Shown in pieces: positions 17,147 through 26,324 of a stretch of 37,694 nt of DNA. Within the stretch, counting starts at the first letter, position 1; each line of letters starts with the position of its first letter. The notes beneath the pieces are model-generated. The model had not been told where the DNA came from. It saw only the letters and a program-made list of their open reading frames with translations, and did no database searches. Source of the DNA: CAZMRW01 sp964568805 (GTDB taxonomy: Bacteria; Pseudomonadota; Gammaproteobacteria; Methylococcales; Methylomonadaceae). A program made the translations under genes and the position numbers. Where the stretch lies: contig CAZMRW010000035.1 of NCBI GenBank assembly GCA_964568805.1, forward strand, positions 1 through 37,694, in the 5' to 3' direction.

Positions 17147-18190
17147 TCATTCCAGCGAAAAAGTGGAAACCCCCTTTTTATCCAGCATTTCCAGTACCAT
17201 GCCGCCGCCCCTGGCCACGCAGGTCAAGGGGTCGTCCGCAATAAATACCGGCAAACCGGTCTCTTCGGCGATCAGGCGGTCAATATCTTTCAACAAGGCG
17301 CCGCCTCCGGTTATATAGATGCCGCGGTTGGCGACATCTGCACCCAGTTCGGGAGGGGTCTGTTCCAGCGCTATTTTTACTGCGCCGACGATGCCTGACA
17401 GAGGTTCCTGTAACGCTTCCAGAATTTCATTGCTATTGAGGGCAAAGCTGCGAGGCACCCCTTCGGCCAAATTGCGGCCCTTGACTTCAATTTCTTGGAC
17501 TTCACTACCGGGGTAGGCGGTGCCTATTTCGATTTTGATGCGTTCGGCAGTGGATTCTCCTATCAGTGTGCCGTAATTTCGGCGGACATAACTGATGATG
17601 GCCTCGTCAAAACGATCTCCGCCGATACGGACGGACGATGAATAGACGATGCCGTTGATCGAGATGACAGCGACTTCCGAGGTGCCGCCGCCAATATCCA
17701 AAACCATTGAACCGCACGCTTCATCAACAGGCAAACCCGCTCCGATCGCGGCGGACATGGGTTCTTCGATCAAATAGACTTCGCGGGCGCCCGCCATCGC
17801 CGCTGATTCGCGGATAGCCCGGCGTTCAACCTGAGTTGAACCGCAGGGTACGCAGATCAAAATACGCGGGCTAGGCCGTAAGAGTTTGCTTTTATGAACT
17901 TTTTCAATAAAGTACCGGAGCATGCGCTCGGTCACGGCAAAGTCTGCGATAACGCCGTCTTTCAAGGGGCGGATCGCGGTGATATTTCCGGGTGTGCGGC
18001 CCAGCATCCGTTTTGCTTCAGCGCCGACTGCTGCAATGGTTTTTGCGCCACGGACTTTGTCCTCTTTGATGGCGACAACCGATGGCTCATTCAGAACTAT
18101 CCCCTGTCCAGGAATATAAATCAATGTATTTGCGGTTCCCAGGTCGATAGAGAGATCATTGGAAAAAATACCGCGAATTCGTTTGAACAT
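17147..18190 (-). CDS. mreB: Rod shape-determining actin homologue MreB
   Basis: MreB forms membrane-attached filaments that orient lateral-wall synthesis. The 347-residue product starts with MFKRIRGIFSNDLSIDLG, a hydrophobic N-terminus that supports membrane contact. It contains the actin-fold phosphate and nucleotide motifs DLGTANT near residue 17, LDIGGGTSEVAVIS in the middle and TGGGALLKDID near the C-terminus. Length is exactly usual. It heads the mreBCD-mrdA-rodA group and diverges from gatC across about 250 bp, which should hold both promoters. A 190-bp gap separates it from mreC. Confidence 0.98.
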   Translation of the reverse strand: MFKRIRGIFSNDLSIDLGTANTLIYIPGQGIVLNEPSVVAIKEDKVRGAKTIAAVGAEAKRMLGRTPGNITAIRPLKDGVIADFAVTERMLRYFIEKVHKSKLLRPSPRILICVPCGSTQVERRAIRESAAMAGAREVYLIEEPMSAAIGAGLPVDEACGSMVLDIGGGTSEVAVISINGIVYSSSVRIGGDRFDEAIISYVRRNYGTLIGESTAERIKIEIGTAYPGSEVQEIEVKGRNLAEGVPRSFALNSNEILEALQEPLSGIVGAVKIALEQTPPELGADVANRGIYITGGGALLKDIDRLIAEETGLPVFIADDPLTCVARGGGMVLEMLDKKGVSTFSLE

Positions 18191-18439
18191 TTTGTGCTGT
18201 TTCCTATTAGGAATAAAAATAGTAGTACTTTATCAATCAAACGGGTATTTGGGCAAGATATAAAGTATCATATTTTATAGAGGTCGCTCGCAATTAATGG
18301 ATTGGGCTTTATACGTTAATGCACAACTCGTCAATGTCCGCTTTTTTACTCAGTCATTTTTAGTATTGGCCTGATTTTCGAAACCGATCTTTTTTGCGCG
18401 CTCCCTAACCTATCTTTGTAATGCTTAATGAGGAAAACA
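18191..18439. promoter_or_regulatory. Divergent intergenic region between mreB and gatC
   Basis: This region of about 250 bp separates two divergently transcribed operons and must carry both promoters. It is AT-rich next to mreB. I could not choose a convincing -35/-10 pair. GAGGAAAA at 18429-18436 is the gatC ribosome site and supports ATG18440 over the in-frame ATG18428. Confidence 0.45.
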
Positions 18440-18727
18440 ATGTCTTTGACGACAGTTGAGGTGAAAAAAATAGCGCATTTGGCGCGTTTGGGAATCGATG
18501 AACAAGATGTCGCAGCGTATGCGCAGGATTTGTCCTCGGTGCTCGACTTAATGACAAAAATGGGTGATCTTAACACGGAGGGCGTTATGCCGATGGCTCA
18601 TCCTTTAGACCAGATGCAGCGATTGAGATCGGATGATGTCACTGAACAGGATAACCGTGAAAAATTTCAGTCTATTGCCCCGCAAGTCGAAGCTGGGCTT
18701 TATTTAGTGCCGAAAGTGATCGAATAA
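18440..18727 (+). CDS. gatC: Glutamyl-tRNA(Gln)/aspartyl-tRNA(Asn) amidotransferase subunit C
   Basis: GatC holds GatA and GatB together in the complex that converts Glu-tRNA(Gln) or Asp-tRNA(Asn) to the amide form. Starting at ATG18440, behind GAGGAAAA, the product is 95 residues, the usual length. It contains VKKIAHLARLGI near the start and MAHPLDQMQRLRSDDV in the second half, both family blocks. An ATG four codons earlier (18428) is possible but lies across the ribosome site. gatA follows 14 bp later. Confidence 0.96.
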   Translation: MSLTTVEVKKIAHLARLGIDEQDVAAYAQDLSSVLDLMTKMGDLNTEGVMPMAHPLDQMQRLRSDDVTEQDNREKFQSIAPQVEAGLYLVPKVIE

Positions 18728-18741
18728 GGATATGAACGACC

Positions 18742-20193
18742 ATGTATGATAAAAACATTACAGAATTGGCCGAAGGTCTGCGGTCACGCGAATTTTCAAG
18801 CGAGGAGTTGACCCGGGCTTTTTTGGACAGAATTAAACAATACGCCTCAATCAATGCCTATATCACGGTTACCGAAGAACTTGCCTTGCAAAATGCGAAG
18901 GCAGCCGATGCCCGGCTTGCCAAGGGCGATGCGACGTTATTAACCGGTATTCCGATTGCGCAAAAAGATATTTTTTGTACGGAAGGCGTTAAAACCAGTT
19001 GCGGTTCAAAAATCCTCGATAATTTTATCGCACCCTATGATGCGACGGTGGTGGCAAAACTAAAGGAAGCCGGGGCAGTGATGCTCGGTAAACTGAATAT
19101 GGACGAATTTGCCATGGGGTCGTCCAATGAAACGAGTTTCTACGGGGCTGTTAAAAATCCGTGGGATATGAACTTGGTTCCGGGCGGCTCCTCCGGCGGT
19201 TCGGCGGCGGCGGTCGCGGCGCGTCTTGCAGTTGCCGCAACCGGCACCGATACCGGAGGGTCCATACGCCAGCCTGCGTCGCACTGCGGCATTACCGGTT
19301 TAAAGCCGACTTACGGGCGAGTTTCGAGATATGGCATGATTGCCTATGCGTCCAGTCTGGATCAAGGGGGGCCTATGGCGCATAGCGCTCACGACGCGGC
19401 CATTTTGCTGCAAACCATGGCGGGATTCGATGACAAGGATTCGACCAGCGTCGACTTGCCGGTTCCCGATTACACGGCCGGGCTGAATAACAGTCTCGAA
19501 GGACTTAAAATCGGTTTACCCAAGGAGTTCTTTGGCGAAGGCTTGAACAGTCAGGTGGCCGCAGTGATTGAAGCCGTCGTGAATGAGTATCGAAAACTGG
19601 GCGCGGAGGTTCAGGAAGTCTCCATTCCCGATCTTGACCTGGCGATTCCCGCTTATTATGTTATTGCGCCGGCAGAATGCTCGTCCAATCTTTCACGCTT
19701 TGATGGGGTGCGTTTTGGTTATCGCTGCCAAAATCCGGCCGATTTAACCGATTTATATACGCGTTCGCGCGGCGAAGGGTTTGGCAAGGAAGTCAAACGG
19801 CGGATTCTGATGGGGACTTATGCCTTGTCAGCTGGTTATTACGACGCCTACTACATTAAGGCCCAAAAAATCCGCCGATTGATTAGCGAAGATTTTAAAA
19901 AGGCCTTGGCCCAGGTCGATGTCTTAATGGGGCCGGTTGCTCCATCGACTGCCTTTGCGTTGGGAGAAAAATTGGGCAATCCTGTAGAAATGTATCTGTC
20001 CGATATTTATACCATCGCCATCAATCTGGCTGGTTTGCCGGCGATGTCCGTGCCGGCGGGGTTCGCCGAAGGAAAACCGGTCGGTTTACAGATCATTGGC
20101 AATCATTTTGCCGAAGCCAGGCTGTTGAATATTGCCCATAAATACCAGCAAGTTACGGATTGGCATTTACAAACCCCCAAAGGTTTTGAGTAA
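18742..20193 (+). CDS. gatA: Glutamyl-tRNA(Gln) amidotransferase subunit A
   Basis: GatA is the glutaminase/amidase subunit that releases ammonia for GatB. The 483-residue product carries the amidase signature. The catalytic lysine lies in GIPIAQKDIF, and the glycine-serine-rich block VPGGSSGGSAAAVAARL with DTGGSIRQPAS supplies the cis-Ser and nucleophilic Ser. Length is typical. It lies between gatC and gatB, which begins 10 bp after its stop. Confidence 0.97.
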   Translation: MYDKNITELAEGLRSREFSSEELTRAFLDRIKQYASINAYITVTEELALQNAKAADARLAKGDATLLTGIPIAQKDIFCTEGVKTSCGSKILDNFIAPYDATVVAKLKEAGAVMLGKLNMDEFAMGSSNETSFYGAVKNPWDMNLVPGGSSGGSAAAVAARLAVAATGTDTGGSIRQPASHCGITGLKPTYGRVSRYGMIAYASSLDQGGPMAHSAHDAAILLQTMAGFDDKDSTSVDLPVPDYTAGLNNSLEGLKIGLPKEFFGEGLNSQVAAVIEAVVNEYRKLGAEVQEVSIPDLDLAIPAYYVIAPAECSSNLSRFDGVRFGYRCQNPADLTDLYTRSRGEGFGKEVKRRILMGTYALSAGYYDAYYIKAQKIRRLISEDFKKALAQVDVLMGPVAPSTAFALGEKLGNPVEMYLSDIYTIAINLAGLPAMSVPAGFAEGKPVGLQIIGNHFAEARLLNIAHKYQQVTDWHLQTPKGFE

Positions 20194-20203
20194 GGAGGAA
20201 ACT

Positions 20204-21724
20204 ATGGAATACACTCAAGAACAAAAATGGGAAACCGTGATCGGTTTGGAAATTCATACCCAGTTGGCAACGCAATCAAAAATATTTTCAGGTGCGGCGA
20301 CAGCCTATGGCGCCGAGCCCAACACCCAGGCCTGTGCGGTCGACCTGGGTCTGCCGGGGGTGTTGCCGGTATTGAATCAGGAAGCCGTCCGGATGGCGAT
20401 AAAATTCGGATTGGCGATCGAAGCCGAGATCGCACCTTATTCTGTGTTTGCCCGGAAAAACTATTTTTATCCCGATTTGCCCAAAGGTTATCAGATTAGC
20501 CAGTTTGAGCTGCCGATCGTCGGCAAGGGGCATCTGGATATCGAAGTAGAAGGCGAGAGAAAACGTGTCGGCATCACCCGCGCCCACCTCGAAGAGGATG
20601 CCGGCAAGTCTCTGCATGAGGATTTTCACGGACTGACCGGCATCGATTTAAACCGGGCCGGCACGCCGCTGCTGGAAATCGTTTCCGAACCCGATATGCG
20701 TTCGGCAAAAGAAGCCGTTGCCTATATGCGAACGCTGCATGAATTGGTGAGTGATCTGAAAATCTGCGACGGCAACATGCAGGAAGGCTCGTTCCGCTGC
20801 GACGCCAACGTTTCTGTGCGGCCCAAAGGCCAAACTGAATTCGGCACCCGTGCCGAGATCAAAAATATCAATTCGTTCAAATTTGTCGAGAAAGCGATCA
20901 ATTACGAAATCGAGCGCCAGATCGAACTGATCGAAAGCGGCGGTACAGTCGTACAGGAAACTCGATTATATGATGCCGTCAAGGATGAAACCCGTTCAAT
21001 GCGCAGCAAGGAAGAGGCCAATGATTACCGCTACTTCCCCGACCCCGATCTGCTGCCTGTATTTATTAGCGAAGAGTTTAAGGCGCAAGTAAAAGCGGAA
21101 TCGCCGGAATTGGAGAAATCGCGATATGCCCGAAGAAGAACTCATGTTACTTTAAAGCCATCACTATTCATTAATACTAATACATTCTATTCAGCTACAG
21201 TAACGCAAGAAAAGTTAGGATTGGATGACTACAGAACTTGGAAACTAAATGCTTCTCCGGAGCAGCTCGATTACTGCGAAGCTCTGGAAAAAGCATCGGG
21301 GTGTGAGGAAGAGCTATGTGTTAACTGGGTAAGAGGCGAGCTTTCAGCGGCGCTGAATAAAGCCGGCCTGGATATTGCCGATTCACCGGTCAGTTACCAG
21401 CGATTGGCGGGTTTATTGGTTCGGATTGCCGATAAAACCATATCCGGCAAGATCGCCAAACAGGTGTTTGAAGAACTGTGGCAGGGTATGGCGACCGCCG
21501 ATGAGGTGATCTCTGCAAAGGGTCTGAAGCAAATTACCGATAGTGGGGCGATTGCCGCCATTATCGATAAAATTATTGCCGATAATCCGGGACAGGTTGA
21601 GCAATATCGTAGCGGTAAAGATAAAGTGTTCGCCTTTTTTGTCGGACAGGTCATGAAAGCCATGCAGGGCAAGGCCAATCCGGAGGAGGTCAATAAAATG
21701 CTCAAGGATAAACTGCAGCAGTAA
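20204..21724 (+). CDS. gatB: Glutamyl-tRNA(Gln) amidotransferase subunit B, with atypical insertion
   Basis: GatB phosphorylates the glutamyl or aspartyl group on the tRNA and transfers ammonia to it. ATG20204 is chosen because a near-perfect AAGGAGG lies in front; the product has 506 residues against about 475-480 for most GatB. The N-terminal cradle blocks are normal (VIGLEIHTQL, KNYFYPDLPKGYQISQ, GIDLNRAGTPLLEIVSEPDMRS, EIKNINSF). After PEL near residue 303 comes an extra stretch of about 27 residues (roughly 309-337). The helical domain then resumes at LGLDDY and is divergent up to NWVRGELS. The tail domain is normal again (DIADSPVS, GKIAKQVFEELW). The insertion keeps the frame, so the gene is probably functional. 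Confidence 0.93.
   Translation: MEYTQEQKWETVIGLEIHTQLATQSKIFSGAATAYGAEPNTQACAVDLGLPGVLPVLNQEAVRMAIKFGLAIEAEIAPYSVFARKNYFYPDLPKGYQISQFELPIVGKGHLDIEVEGERKRVGITRAHLEEDAGKSLHEDFHGLTGIDLNRAGTPLLEIVSEPDMRSAKEAVAYMRTLHELVSDLKICDGNMQEGSFRCDANVSVRPKGQTEFGTRAEIKNINSFKFVEKAINYEIERQIELIESGGTVVQETRLYDAVKDETRSMRSKEEANDYRYFPDPDLLPVFISEEFKAQVKAESPELEKSRYARRRTHVTLKPSLFINTNTFYSATVTQEKLGLDDYRTWKLNASPEQLDYCEALEKASGCEEELCVNWVRGELSAALNKAGLDIADSPVSYQRLAGLLVRIADKTISGKIAKQVFEELWQGMATADEVISAKGLKQITDSGAIAAIIDKIIADNPGQVEQYRSGKDKVFAFFVGQVMKAMQGKANPEEVNKMLKDKLQQ
21128..21211 (+). other. AT-rich in-frame insertion in gatB
   Basis: About 84 bp, clearly AT-richer than its flanks, encode residues about 309-336, which have no counterpart in the GatB proteins I know. 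The unusual composition and divergent sequence continue to about 21335. GTTACT near its start and AGTAAC near its end form weak inverted arms about 50 bp apart. Boundaries are approximate. Confidence 0.55.
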
Positions 21725-21796
21725 TCCGACTGTTTGATAAGCCCATATCTTCGTTATTAGAAAGTTTGATGGTTTACATGTTGGGATAAAAAATCG

Positions 21797-21825
21797 TTGC
21801 GCTTTGCTTATTGGTGACATAAATT
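21797..21825 (+). promoter_or_regulatory. Candidate sigma-70 promoter for rsd
   Basis: TTGCGC (21797-21802) and TAAATT (21820-21825) are separated by exactly 17 bp and lie about 35 bp before the rsd ATG. Matches to consensus are moderate. Confidence 0.35.
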
Positions 21826-21861
21826 AACATTAATTAGTTTCGAAACAGGAGAAAATCTATT

Positions 21862-22308
21862 ATGTCTGCTGATGCGCCAGTAAGACCGGAAAGAAGACAG
21901 CGAGGGGCTCAGCTCATCGCCGAACTGCAAAGTGAAAGACAAGAAGTATGGTCTTTATATTGCCAAATAGCCGAACTTAAACCCTTTACCGATGTGGATT
22001 CGGTAAAGGCGAAATTAACCAAGTTTTCAGAGATGTTGGTGGACTATGTGTCGCTGGGGCATTTTGGACTTTATGAACGCATTTTGTCCGGCACTGAGCG
22101 CAGGGATCGCATATTATCGGTGGCAACCGACTTGTATCCGGAATTTTCGGTGGCTACCGAATTATCGGTAAGTTTTAACGATAAATACGAGAAGGTGGCT
22201 CATATCGCTGTCTTTAATACGTTGGCCGATGACTTATCCGAGCTTGGTGAATCCCTGGCCAAACGCTTCGAACTGGAAGATCGGCTTTGCGAGTTAATGC
22301 AGCGATAG
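21862..22308 (+). CDS. rsd: Rsd/AlgQ family anti-sigma-70 regulator
   Basis: Rsd binds the vegetative sigma factor and shifts RNA polymerase towards alternative sigma factors in stationary phase; AlgQ is the Pseudomonas relative. The 148-residue, mostly helical product has the family features: a basic N-terminus, VWSLYCQIAELKPF, the block LVDYVSLGHFGLYERIL and the end LAKRFELEDRLCELM. AGGAG lies before the ATG, and a promoter-like sequence is just upstream. It is separated from gatB by about 135 bp, so it is probably its own unit. Confidence 0.88.
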   Translation: MSADAPVRPERRQRGAQLIAELQSERQEVWSLYCQIAELKPFTDVDSVKAKLTKFSEMLVDYVSLGHFGLYERILSGTERRDRILSVATDLYPEFSVATELSVSFNDKYEKVAHIAVFNTLADDLSELGESLAKRFELEDRLCELMQR

Positions 22309-22711
22309 CCACCTGGTTGACATTCATAATGTGATAAAGCTTTATTCCTTATTCTCATTTCGGGTTTGAATTGGGAAAGAAATAACGGTTCCAAAGATTT
22401 CTCCATGTGTGGACACTACTCTGCCTGCGAAGAGCAATGGATTAGCGCCAGGGTCAATTTTTAAGATGAATGGATGTCAAATGTGTTGGCATGAACAGGG
22501 TAAATACAGCAGGCTACTCACTGTTACCACATCCTCCTTATGGACCTGCCGTCCTTGTGCTAACAGGTTCTATGTCTTAAACACTCCACGATATGGGCAT
22601 ATATAGGGCAGGGGCCCATCTAAAATCATGATAGGCCGGTGCTGGATGACTAAGATTGGGCGGGAGCCAAGTTGTGTTTGAGCCTACCCAGTCCTAGTCT
22701 GATAGTTGTAC
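22309..22711. other. Intergenic region between rsd and the UPF0182 gene
   Basis: About 400 bp with no supported gene. A GTG-started frame at 22409-22606 (65 codons) carries two CxxC pairs (CQMC and CRPC), which hints at a small zinc ribbon or a remnant of one. It has no ribosome site and I do not call it. No strong terminator hairpin was found. Confidence 0.35.
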
Positions 22712-25369
22712 TTAGTTTTGCACAGGAAGAATCGGTCTGGGTGTTGTTCCGGTGCCGCCGTGTTCCGTGAATTCTTTAGTATGCATTTGTTTCAATCGGT
22801 TAAACGCCGACCAGAAGTTGGTGTCCATGACCACCTGATTGCCGATCGAAACAATCATCCTGACGAGTTCGGGGATGCCGTTTGTGTTTGAAACGATATA
22901 AACCGGCTGCACATAAAGCACGCTGTTGCCCATCGGCATGATGATCATGCGGCCCAATCGAATATTCGAGCCGCCCTGATCCCAGAGTGTGAATTGCGCA
23001 GAAATTTCCGGATCTTGCTCGATCAGCGACTCAACCTGTGCAGGCCCATTAACCTGGACATCCTTGCGAAACCTGTAAATGGTGATGCCGGGTTTATATT
23101 CCGCGCCGCAGGTCTTGGTATCCATGATGCCGGCTACTCCGATCATGCTGAGGTTATTGCTGTTGACCGGCGTCATCGGATTCAGCATGACAAATTCCTC
23201 CTTGCCGCTGCAGTTGCCGAAATCGATGGTCTGGTAATAGGGTTTTACCGGCTTTCCACGGACCTTTGCGAATTGCCAGGTTTCCGCCTGTTCGTAAAAT
23301 AATTCGGGCCTCTGTTGATGATATTTCGAATAAACCTTCATCTGCAGATAATACAAATCCCGGGGATAACGCAAATGCGACTTCAGGCCGGCAGGCATTT
23401 CCTCCAGGTTCTTAAACAGGCTGGGATAAGCGGTATTGTAGGCCTGGATGATGACATCCGATGGATCGGAAATGTAATACTGAACGCCGCCGTCAAACGC
23501 GTCGACCACCACCTTGACCGAATTACGGATATAGTTGAATTCCTGTTTGCCGTCCAGGAAGTCGTCATCTGCAGACTTGGAAACGGGATACCAGTTTGAC
23601 AGTGTGTAGGCATCCTGTATCCAGTAAAACCGGTCTTGATTTATGACCAGATAGGGATCTTTATCCAGATGCAGAAACGGCGTCATCGTGCGAATGCGCT
23701 CAGTGATATTCCGGCGTATTAACACCTGGCTTTCTTTCGTGATATTGGTGGAAAAGAATATTTTTTCGTCCCTGAAATAAAAGGCCAACAGCGCCTTTCT
23801 GAACAGAGAGGGAATCGGTATGCCGCCCTCGCCTTTATAAATACTTTCAATGCCGGGATCCTTCAGGGTGCCGGAAATGCCGACGACATTCAGCTTGTTG
23901 GGTACGATCGCGTAGGTATATTTCTCCTGGCCATAATAAATGTCGGGGTATTTCACGCTTATACCGACGGTCGAACTCAAGTCCAAATCGCGTAAATACC
24001 AGAGCAGCGGTTTGCCTGCGTCTTGTGCCGCGGGAGTCACCACGGCGCCGTAGCCATGCATGTAGCGCAAGTGGGTATTTTCCCAATTTTGGGCTTCGGC
24101 CGGCAGCTTTTCCAGATTGACTTCACGGGCGGCCAGATTGACCTGGCGGGTATGGCCGAGCAGAAAATAGCGATCTTCGTCGACGGACAGGAATTTGTAG
24201 TAGGGTCTTATCGACTGCAATTGACTATAGGTATCGATCAGGATTTCCCGATCCCAGACCGGTATGTTCTCAAAATGTTTTTGACTGCTCCAGGACTCAA
24301 TGTCGCCGGTGGCATCGAGTTTGATTGGCTGATCGACAATCTTGATATTTTTCAGATCATAGGCATCCAGCGTGGCGTCAATATTGTGCTGCATGAACGG
24401 TTTTTCGGTTCTAACAGGATTGGGTTCGACGATGTACTTCTGGATTAAATCGGGAATAAACTGAACCTTGGGCAAACCCAGGGCACAGAGAAAAGCCGTA
24501 AGCGAGATCAAAAATGGCGCTTTAATGCGATGTTTTTCTGAAAAAATAAATAGCCCCGCGGAAATGGCCGTCGCCAGAAACGTAATAATGCCCAGCCAGA
24601 TCAGCGGCAGTTGCCAGCGAATCTCGGTAAATCCGGGACCGAAAAATACCGGTTCGTGGCTGTCGGTATAGAGCAGCGAAAAGCGCTGCAGCATAAATCC
24701 CCAGATCACGAATAAAACGACGAAGCCTATTAAAATAACCAAATGGATCTTGGCGCCCAAGGGAAACTCCCTGCTCTGATCGGGCACAAAAACATGCTCA
24801 AGCCAGTACAGGATACCGACCATGCAGAAGAGCAGGGCGGCCGTGTTCAGCAGTTCTTGTTGAATCAGCATGTAAATCGGATAGGACAGCAGATAAAAGC
24901 TGATGTCCTGACCGTAAACCGGTTCGGTCACCCCTGAATCTCCGCCGAAGAAGTAAAGCAGTGCCGTTTCCCATTGATTATAAAAGGGAATCGCGATAAA
25001 AACGGCCAGGATCAACGAAACCGGCGTATATATTTTGGCCGAGCCGCTCATGAAGGTATCGGCAAAGCGCTGGAAGCGCCGATGTTTGTCCAAATTATGC
25101 AGGACTTCGTCCGGCGGGTTGATGCCCAGATAACGGGATGCAATCCAGAAGTGAAAAAAGAAAATCAGGAAGAAGACCAGGGTGACGCCGCCGGACAGGA
25201 AGAACCGGTAAAGCAGCTTTAACCAGAAATAGGCCTCGAGTTTTAATGACTGATACCACCACAAGTCAACGAACAGATCAAGGAAAATGAAATAGAAAGC
25301 GACATAAACAATGATCGCGATTCCCAGGGTCGCTCCAATCAACGCGGGTAAGAATTTCAGGTTCCGCAT
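22712..25369 (-). CDS. UPF0182 family (COG1615) large membrane protein
   Basis: An 885-residue protein with about seven hydrophobic membrane segments in the first 300 residues, including the LWWYQSLKLEAYFWLKLLYRF block. A large soluble part follows, expected outside the membrane, with conserved stretches such as NIDATLDAYDL, LRYMHGYGAVVTPAA and NSVKVVVDAFDGG. This architecture matches UPF0182, which is widespread but uncharacterised. GAGGA lies 5 nt before the ATG. It has no operon partner: the gene stands alone between two long non-coding regions. The biochemical function is unknown. Confidence 0.9.
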   Translation of the reverse strand: MRNLKFLPALIGATLGIAIIVYVAFYFIFLDLFVDLWWYQSLKLEAYFWLKLLYRFFLSGGVTLVFFLIFFFHFWIASRYLGINPPDEVLHNLDKHRRFQRFADTFMSGSAKIYTPVSLILAVFIAIPFYNQWETALLYFFGGDSGVTEPVYGQDISFYLLSYPIYMLIQQELLNTAALLFCMVGILYWLEHVFVPDQSREFPLGAKIHLVILIGFVVLFVIWGFMLQRFSLLYTDSHEPVFFGPGFTEIRWQLPLIWLGIITFLATAISAGLFIFSEKHRIKAPFLISLTAFLCALGLPKVQFIPDLIQKYIVEPNPVRTEKPFMQHNIDATLDAYDLKNIKIVDQPIKLDATGDIESWSSQKHFENIPVWDREILIDTYSQLQSIRPYYKFLSVDEDRYFLLGHTRQVNLAAREVNLEKLPAEAQNWENTHLRYMHGYGAVVTPAAQDAGKPLLWYLRDLDLSSTVGISVKYPDIYYGQEKYTYAIVPNKLNVVGISGTLKDPGIESIYKGEGGIPIPSLFRKALLAFYFRDEKIFFSTNITKESQVLIRRNITERIRTMTPFLHLDKDPYLVINQDRFYWIQDAYTLSNWYPVSKSADDDFLDGKQEFNYIRNSVKVVVDAFDGGVQYYISDPSDVIIQAYNTAYPSLFKNLEEMPAGLKSHLRYPRDLYYLQMKVYSKYHQQRPELFYEQAETWQFAKVRGKPVKPYYQTIDFGNCSGKEEFVMLNPMTPVNSNNLSMIGVAGIMDTKTCGAEYKPGITIYRFRKDVQVNGPAQVESLIEQDPEISAQFTLWDQGGSNIRLGRMIIMPMGNSVLYVQPVYIVSNTNGIPELVRMIVSIGNQVVMDTNFWSAFNRLKQMHTKEFTEHGGTGTTPRPILPVQN

Positions 25370-25416
25370 AGTGTCCTCTTTAAATTATCAATGGAATGTT
25401 TTCTTATTGTTCGGTT

Positions 25417-25431
25417 ATGCTTTTTAAGCAT
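25417..25431. repeat. Small inverted repeat upstream of the UPF0182 gene
   Basis: ATGCTT and AAGCAT form perfect 6-bp arms around TTT, about 50 bp before the UPF0182 start. It could be an operator or a small hairpin. Confidence 0.3.
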
Positions 25432-25572
25432 TAATGTCATCCAGTCACCAAATATAGAGGCCGATATTGCACCGGTAGACGGATGCGTCCTGTATATCGG
25501 TAGATGATGAGCTGTAGATATCCGGTCGGTTTGCTTGCTTTAATGTTCGCCTCTACGATATTCATTTAAACT

Positions 25573-25598
25573 CATGGGAACCTTTAAAACTTCCCATG
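25573..25598. repeat. Inverted repeat with 8-bp arms
   Basis: CATGGGAA and TTCCCATG are perfect inverted arms with a 10-nt spacer. It is not followed by a T-run on either strand, so it fits an operator or RNA hairpin better than a terminator. Confidence 0.4.
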
Positions 25599-26175
25599 CC
25601 TGGCAATGCCGGATTGTTAACGGTTGGTCATTTTAACACCCATAGAAAGCAGTGCGTCTGCGTTTTTCTTCACCGGCGATAAATCTTTGCCTTCAGGCCT
25701 TAATTATGAGTTAGATAAAATTGTGGTAAAAGCATAATAAACAGAGCAATGATTGCGGCAACCGAGGATATTCTCCTAAGCCGCATCATGGATTTTTCCG
25801 GATCACATTACATTAAGATACGATTTTCGAAAATGCTTTTCTTAAAGCACCTGCATCGCTATGTAAATATGCAGCGCGGGCAGGGAGCTTCAAATACCCG
25901 GCTAGACGTAAAGTCATCAATTATCGGGCTCGGCAACTGATCACTAAGGTACTGACATTCTAAACGAAAGGATAGTCTTTATGCCTTCAAATAGTTAAAT
26001 GAATCGGGATGGCTTGATCAATCTAAAGACAAATTCATGGTTTTTCTATATTTTTATTAGAATATTAGGTTAAAATAGCCGGCTATCGAAGCTGGACGAG
26101 TGAGGCGCGATGGTGACTTAAAAAACGCTACCTCTCTTGGCTTGATCTACTAGCAAACATCCTAAAGCTTTTCAC

Positions 26176-26193
26176 CAAAAACCATGGTTTTTG
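26176..26193. repeat. Perfect 18-bp palindrome upstream of the EF-G paralogue
   Basis: CAAAAACCATGGTTTTTG is fully self-complementary with no spacer, about 130 bp before the EF-G start. It may be a regulator binding site; the lack of a loop makes an RNA hairpin less likely. Confidence 0.45.
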
Positions 26194-26324
26194 CCACCGC
26201 GGTCTTGGATGCATGACAGCGGTGTAATGCTATGTGGCTCAATTGCCCCGGTACGAATCCTCCTGAGTTTATTCTCAAGGCCGGTCACCAAACTAGTTTT
26301 TTATGCCCAACTTAGAGTAAAAAC

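Larger units (their letters stand above)
25370..26324. other. Long gene-free region between the UPF0182 gene and the EF-G paralogue
   Basis: About 955 bp without a supported gene; a 63-codon frame at 25749-25940 has no ribosome site. The region holds at least three inverted repeats (25417-25431, 25573-25598 and 26176-26193). It must contain the promoters of both divergent genes. An AT-rich stretch near 26040-26080 includes a -10-like TAAAAT. A regulatory leader or small RNA is possible but not shown. Confidence 0.5.

Noticed and set aside
25749..25940. 63-codon frame in the long intergenic region
   Set aside because: There is no ribosome binding site, no recognisable domain and nothing to support translation.
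26245..26270. T-loop-like GGTACGAATCC suggesting a tRNA
   Set aside because: No matching acceptor, D or anticodon arms could be folded around it.
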